Part shown: positions 58,331 through 64,000 of the stretch, one piece after another
Position numbering within the stretch: position 1 is the first letter of the stretch
How the letters are laid out: each line of letters opens with the position of its first letter
NCBI GenBank assembly: GCA_947645195.1
Contig: CANSGD010001036.1
Coordinates: forward strand, 62,001-126,000
Origin: Patellifolia procumbens
Lineage: Eukaryota > Streptophyta > Magnoliopsida > Caryophyllales > Amaranthaceae
Reading direction: 5' to 3'
DNA length: 64,000 nucleotides
The notes under the pieces: generated by a model
What the model was told of the DNA's origin: nothing
What the model saw: only the letters and a program-made list of their open reading frames with translations
Databases searched by the model: none
Program-made: the position numbers and the translations under genes

Positions 58331-59317
58331 TGCCCTAGTGAGATAGATTAGGACGGACCTTGGTTCTCCTTGTGTTGGAATATACCTTTAGTGTACTTAT
58401 TATCATAATCATGAATCTTGGAAGTATGAAACCTTTTCAATGTAAAATAATTTTCATATAAAACAATTTAATTGGAAAATACAATTGCAAAATTATTTTT
58501 ATTGTTTGATACCATGTAAGAAAGATGATTAAAAAAAAGGAAAATAACAGGGAAATTAAGGAATATTAGTCTATTATTGGGAGAGCTATTTTACTCCAAG
58601 AAGCAATAGTTTTACACTTCTTTGCTACTAAACAATGTAAAACTAAAAAATAGAGGAAATAATTTTCAAGTAAAAGGTGTAGAAACCTACCAAATGGAGC
58701 CTTAGTGTGGTCATGTAGGCCAGGAGAAATTTCAAGGTTGTTAATCCAGGTTCTTGAAATCAAGATTCTACTTTGAATAGTAAAGTGGTCTAAGAATTGT
58801 ATCGTGAAATCGAATCGTACAACCGTAAGATTCTTCGAAAATGTATGATCTAGATATTGTTCATATTATTAGTTCTCATTGACTAATAATTGAAAAAAAA
58901 ATTGTTTAGCCATTAAATATGTGATATTGATCATATATGTGTATTAATAGATTTGGTAACTTGATTGAATTTGATTTAGATGTACGAGGATTTTGCTAGT
59001 ACAAAAAATGAATAGAATTGTGTAGAATCATGAATTGAATTGTATGACTATATTTAAATCATAAAATCGTAAGATTGTACGATTTGAATCGGGATGTTAA
59101 CAAGACTTGCTAGGAGTGCCTCAAAAAATGACCACTCTATAGAGTCATATGCTTTCCTTAAATATGTTTTCTTTACAAGACTTGCATGTTATGTTGTTGT
59201 TGCTTCTCGTTACAAAATTTAACAATATTTTGACATAATGAAATTTATATTCATGATACTTCTTGTAATAATTCACCTTAAAACTAGGAAATCAATGAGG
59301 AAGAACAAAGCAAAGTT
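58331..59317. other. Intergenic sequence
   Basis: AT-rich. A possible inverted repeat lies near 58800-59090, with AATCGTACAACCGTAAGATT at the left and TCGTAAGATTGTACGATT at the right. No gene recognised. Confidence 0.4.
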
Positions 59318-61179
59318 TGAAGGAATATGTCCTTGATATTTTTTGCAATTACTAAATATGAATAGGAATATAATTATAGAGATTATTAGTTTATCATTTT
59401 AGGAATCATATTTGCTTGCTAAAGAATGAATGTCGATTAGTAGGACAATATGATTGGACTTACAACACATTGTAACACTGATTAAAAGAGAATCAAAAGC
59501 CCAAGTTGGGCCTACGGTGGACGTGCCAATTAGTTGGATAAGGGTTTTTCTCAAGTTTTAAACTAATCCAAGGAGAATTAGGTTTCCTACTTCGAGAAGG
59601 ATTAGAAGTGCTTAACAAAAAGGTATAGTTAAGAATAACCTTTTATATACAGTTGTGTGAAAAGTTAAGTGTTTGTCTTAGAGTGTCAAATTTTGATGAG
59701 GCAGCCAACAAGTTTGGTTTTCTTAGAAATGAAGAGAAATCTTGTGTAGACAAAAAGTTGAATGGGAGTGGTATAAGTTTTCTGGTCTTATATGTGATTG
59801 ACATACTTCTAATAGGAAATGTTAGAGTCTTATTTGACTCAATCAAGGGGTGGCTTGAAAATTGTTTCTCTATGAATAATCTAGGGGTAAGTGAGTATAT
59901 TTTGGGAATAATGATCTATAGATATAGATCTAAAAATGTAGTTGGGCTTAGTCAAGAAACTTATATTTGATAAGGGTCTTACTAGGTTCAAGCTAAAAAA
60001 CTCGAAGAGAGGTTTCATTCCCGTGCATCACGACATATCACTTGGCAAGACTCAATGTCCGACACGATGACGTTAAGAGAATGAGTAATGTTCCATATGC
60101 TTCTGCAGTAGGCTCCATTATATATGTTATGTTTTGCACTCGACCAAATGTTGCCTATGCAGCAGATAACAGGCGATGCACATTGGGTGTTGTTAAGAAT
60201 ATCCTCATGTACTTACAAAGAACTAAGGACCATTTCTTGGTATATGATGGAGAAATTGAGATGGTTATTTTTGGATAGACAACTGCGAATTTTCAAGGTG
60301 ACAAAGATGATTTCCAATCTCAATATGGTTTCAATCTTTGTCTCAATGTAGGAGTTGTGAGCTCTAAGAGTTCTAAGCTGAGTAAGTAAGGTTCAATAGA
60401 ATGTGGGGAGATCAACTTACTAAACCGGTTGCTCAACCTTAGAATGAGAGTCATACTAGATCTATAGGCCTAAACATAAAGGATAATGGGTTTAGGATGT
60501 TTACTTTTGATATAAATTTGCAAAGACATTAATTATGTCGGAAATTGTTTATCAAAAAAAGTTGTATACTCTTATTCACTTGTTTGGTTTAGTATTAAAT
60601 AAGATGTCTAAATAAAATATTTTTGAAATAGGATCGCTATAAATGTTGTGATAAATGGAACCCTATATAATGAAGAAAAATCACAATTTATTAAATGTCC
60701 CTAGTCTAAGTCACTAACAATTTACTAATTTCTAATCACAACGGTGTATGGGCCTCTTGATGAGGGAGAATTGTAAAAATGCATGCATGGCCATGCTAAA
60801 TGAGATTAAAGAGTTGATCTTCATTTAAACTGTTCAACCTTGGGGATCAAGAACCAAAATTTGAGTATATAACATCATGTTATCATATTTGGCATTAAGA
60901 GACCTAATGAATTTTAATATTGCGAACTTGTCCACGGACAAGTGGGAGATTGAAGGAATGTGTCCTTGACAATTTCCGCAATTACTAACTATATATAAGA
61001 ATATAATTATAGAGATTATGAGTTAATTATTTTAGTAATCGTAATTCCTTGCTAGAGAATAAATATTGATTTGTAGGCCAATATGATTGGGGATACAACT
61101 AAAATGATTAATCCTATGAGGTCATCGCACATTATAACATTGATTAAAGAGAAATAAAAATTCTAAGTTGGGCATATGG
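59318..61179 (+). mobile_element. Internally deleted Ty1/copia element
   Basis: Left LTR-like sequence starts TGAAGGAATATGTCCTTGA at 59318; the matching right LTR starts TGAAGGAATGTGTCCTTGA at 60951, just after the polypurine tract AAGTGGGAGA (60940-60949). They can be aligned for about 230 bases with many differences, so the element is old. Between them only the 3' half of pol survives. The right LTR is cut at 61179, where another LTR begins. Confidence 0.75.
59650..60285 (+). pseudogene. Copia reverse transcriptase end and start of RNase H region
   Basis: The first frame (to 59970) reads ISFLVLYVIDILLIGN, SMNNLGVSEYILGI and VGLSQETYI. The catalytic YVDD has become YVID. After a shift, MSNVPYASAVGSIIYVMFCT and VKNILMYLQRTKDHFLVYDG follow, typical of the copia RNase H approach. 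Gag, protease, integrase and the N-terminal half of reverse transcriptase are missing. Confidence 0.85.
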
Positions 61180-61684
61180 TGTAATGCCCCGACGTCTAAT
61201 TACCTCATTAAGGTATTAATAGCAGCGGAAAAACCTTATTAAGTCGAGGCATTACTGCCGTATTCTCCGTTAGGAAAATACAAGGCAACATTCATATATT
61301 AAACTTTAACGTTAACTTGATTAAGTGATAAAACAAAATAACATTAGAACCTTATTAAGTAACAGTCTCCTAATACTCTAGTAATTCTTATAGTTCACAA
61401 AAAGAAAACACAAGTGGTAATAACTACTAAAACTTATAAGAGTGAATCCTCGCAACTATTCGTTATCGTCTTCCCCAGCTGTACCTAAAACATAAATACA
61501 AAAACGGATGAGTCGAGAGACTCAGTAACAGACTACTCTAGCAACGTAAATTCATTTCAATTCATTTTATTTGCAAACAGGGAGAGAGAGAATAATTAAA
61601 ACATTCATGATTACAGTATAACCCAATCATTCATCATTCCCTTTTAGCAAATTCATTCTGGTTGTTGGGCAGTATTTCAGCTGG

Positions 61685-61764
61685 TGGGACGTCTCCCATA
61701 ATGGGCCAGTGCCCCAGTAAAAGAGCCAGTGCTCATCAGTAATAACAGTAGCGGGCCAATGCCC
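61685..61764 (-). repeat. Hairpin array in the minus-strand LTR
   Basis: Plus-strand units TGGGA-CGTC-TCCCA (61685-61698), GGGC-CAGT-GCCC (61703-61714), GAGC-CAGT-GCTC (61723-61734) and GGGC-CAAT-GCCC (61753-61764). The loop CARTG is nearly constant, and the second stem pair switches between G-C and A-T. Confidence 0.7.
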
Positions 61765-62354
61765 CAGTAATAACAGTAAACAGCTCGGTACGTGCACGAC
61801 CATCAGTCAGTCAGTATATATATACAGCCAACAAACCAGTTCTTTCACTTGAATTTATCATGTTTCACCTCTTTTAATTTATACAGGCAGTATACAGTAT
61901 TTTCAGTCATTCAGCTGTACCTCAGTAGGTATAATATCTCAAATTTCCATCATTCAATTATACTTTTCAATATTCCAGTATTCATGAAACATAAAATCAT
62001 GCTTTAACTAATCCCGCAATTCAGGAAAATTCATAAATCATTTATTACGTCATTATACCCCTTTCTTATATTTTCAAGGGAATTGCGGGTACTAGCAGTA
62101 GTTGTTACCTCGATTTGCAGAATAATAATCCTTAGTCTTGGATATCAGTTCTTCCTGAGCTCCGAGGGCGGATTTCTCTTTGATAACACGAATTTATATA
62201 ATTAAGTTAGAGACTTTTAATTATTTAAAAATTCATACAAAGTCTTAAAACGTAAAGCAGTAAAGTTTATAAAATTATTTTTCGATAATAGTTTATATTA
62301 AGTTATCAAATATTTTTAAGAGAAATACATAATATCTTATGTTTGTTTTGGAAA

Positions 62355-62355
<1 letters not shown>

Positions 62356-62415
<60 letters not shown>
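62356..62415. repeat. (AAT)n microsatellite
   Basis: About twenty uninterrupted AAT units inside the minus-strand LTR. Confidence 0.92.
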
Positions 62416-62758
62416 TAGACATGGATATGAGTAAGAATATTAAATTGATTTAAACATTTAGATAAATTAAATTGAAATTATAAATTAAATTGGTTTAGTA
62501 GAGATATTCACCCAAAATAGAGAAATGAAAGTTGAGTTGACTTTTCAAATAACTAAGAAGCAGTAAGTTGAAAAGCAAATAAGAGGAGATGGATATTTCC
62601 ACATACAGAGGAAAAGAAAACAGAGCAAGGTTGCGGCGTCTGGAGCACGGTGGTCAGGCAGGGCCTTCGATGCTCGGCGCTTAGAAGGTGGCGGTTAGAA
62701 GAACGGTGGTGCTGCGGTGTTTCTGCGAACTAATCGAGGTCAGCGGCAGCAGCGTGAG

Positions 62759-63015
62759 TGATATCACGTATTTATATAGAGTTTTCTCCCTTATTTACAA
62801 GCTAATTTGTGCGTCATTGGAGCTCTTGGGAGCTATTTTGTGCTAACTTTCGTATGCAGTTGTGGTTTCGTGTTTTAGTATTGAATTGCAGGTTTTATGG
62901 AGTTTTCTCCTTATTCCCGAGCCATTTGGAAGCAACCACGGCTTTACGAGATGTTATGAGGCACGTAGGGTGGCTCACGAGCTTTATGGATAGTTTAGGA
63001 GGTCCCAAGACCCCC
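62759..63015 (+). repeat. 5' fragment of the TGATATCACG LTR family
   Basis: Matches 17578-17834 with a single substitution that I can see (near 62901), then diverges abruptly at the CAAGACCCC phrase. Only the first 257 of 1,627 bases are present. Confidence 0.85.
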
Positions 63016-64000
63016 TTACAGTGTTGCTTGAACCACCTTAGCTCATGTTTGATAGTCCAAGTTCTAGGTGGTAATCTGATCCACTGAAGAATACTATGCC
63101 AAACAGATTGAGAAAAACAGCATTTAAAGAAGAGGTGAGTAGAACTCTCTGCATCAGCAAAGCAAAGAGAGCAATGATTAGCCAAAGAGAGCCCTCTACT
63201 TTGGATATTATCAACTGTAGGGAGGGAATTCTGAACAGCAAAGCTACTTATAACAGCATGCTTCGGCACACAGCAACTGTCCCAAAGAGTTTTGTGCCAA
63301 GAAACTACTGAGGATGGTTTCCTGAAAACATCATAGAGCTTGGAAGTTGTGAGAGTGCAGGAGGAGATAAGAAGCTGAGCTTGTGTGATACCACCCTGCT
63401 TGGAGATGAATTCATCTCTCAGTTTAAGCAAACTGTTCCAATGAGAAGAGTGCTTGGCCAATGCAGTAGCTTGCCAAATGCTATGATTGATCAAGATATA
63501 ATCCATTTTGCCCACATACAAGAGCTAGATTGAGCTAAACTGATGAACCATTTGAAATACAAAGCTTTATTCCAACTAAGGACCTTTTTGATGTTGAGAC
63601 CACCTTCAAGCTTAGGAGAACAAATTCTAGCCCAACTAATGTAAGAAATTTTCTTTTGATCATAGTCAATATTCCAGAAGAAATCTTTGCATAGCTTGTT
63701 GATCTTCTTTTTAATACCAATAGGCAAAATGAGTGCTGAACCCCAAAAAGTGATAAGGCCAATTACCATAGAATTGATGATTTGAGATTTACCAGCATAG
63801 GAGAAGAAAGAGCATTTCCATCTTTAAAATACACCTCTAATCTTATCAAGGAGAGGGTCATACATACCCATGGTGAGCTTTGCAGAATTGAGAGGGACCC
63901 CCAGATACCTAAAAGGGAACTGACCAAGAGTAAAACCAGTGCTATGAGCAATATGATCAATGGAATCTGGAGTGACACCACCAATATAGAGGCTAGTTTT
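63016..64000 (-). pseudogene. LINE reverse transcriptase relic, runs off the right edge
   Basis: On the minus strand, from the right: GFTLGQFPFRYLGVPLNSAK near 63930, then a frame (63769-63491) with FWGSALILPIGIKKKINKLC, KDFFWNIDY and ARICSPKLEGGLNIKK, then one (63521 leftward) with the zf-RVT region (VPKHAVISSFAVQNSLPTVD, HCSLCFADAESSTHLFFKC). It is the 3' portion of an L1-type ORF2 with a few frameshifts, better preserved than the other LINE relics here. It ends abruptly at the LTR fragment, with no poly(A) tail at the junction. Confidence 0.85.

Larger units (their letters stand above)
61180..62758 (-). repeat. Truncated chromovirus-type LTR, minus orientation
   Basis: Its plus-strand left end TGTAATGCCCCGACG resembles the TGTAATACCCC terminus of the chromovirus at 6563. 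On the minus strand the order is GC-rich CAG block (62630-62758), AT-rich part, trinucleotide run (62356-62415), hairpin array (61685-61764), then the LTR end at 61180. This is the same order as in the LTRs at 6563 and 21791, which supports the minus orientation. U3 and the TATA part are missing, replaced at 62759 by other sequence. Confidence 0.6.

Overview
The window is nuclear DNA from a flowering plant, probably a eudicot. Evidence: a spliced gene for an organelle-type DnaJ protein with large GT-AG introns, a chromovirus with a full set of plant-type domains, Stowaway, hAT, Mutator and Helitron insertions, and plant LINE, copia and TRIM relics. I cannot name the species.

Layout. (1) 1-1306: first coding exon of a peptidase M50B-like membrane protein gene on the minus strand; the rest lies beyond the left edge. 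(2) 1307-6541: intergenic repeats, namely a near-palindromic fold-back element, a Mutator-type MITE with 9-bp target duplication, a tRNA-like sequence and a minus-strand solo LTR with 5-bp duplications. (3) 6563-24944: an 18.4-kb nested block. A Tekay/Del-type chromovirus (3.1-kb LTRs, GGATA duplication) carries a 4.2-kb Helitron in its left LTR, and a 1.6-kb solo LTR and a 400-bp hAT MITE inside pol. Its gag-pol is dead (five in-frame stops, several frameshifts, three lost catalytic acids), but a 177-codon ORF between primer-binding site and gag is intact. (4) 26694-56825: an 11-exon gene, 1,644 coding bases over 30 kb, for a 547-residue DnaJ/Hsp40 chaperone with J domain, four CxxCxGxG zinc motifs, substrate-binding domains and a C-terminal hydrophobic segment. 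Its introns hold LINE, RTE, TRIM and tandem-repeat debris. (5) 56826-64000: a minus-strand LINE relic, an internally deleted copia element, a minus-strand chromovirus-like LTR, and an LTR fragment fused to another minus-strand LINE.

Only the two host genes look like functional protein genes. They are divergently oriented and separated by about 25 kb of repeats. The most unusual signal is a set of three 33-nt hairpins in the chromovirus LTRs whose loops are nearly constant while their stems change in a compensating way. A minus-strand relative at 61180-62758 has a comparable array in the same relative place. A second LTR family has a dense cluster of a palindromic decamer upstream of its TATA box. 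All coordinates, repeat matches and mismatch counts were made by eye; no alignment or database search was run.
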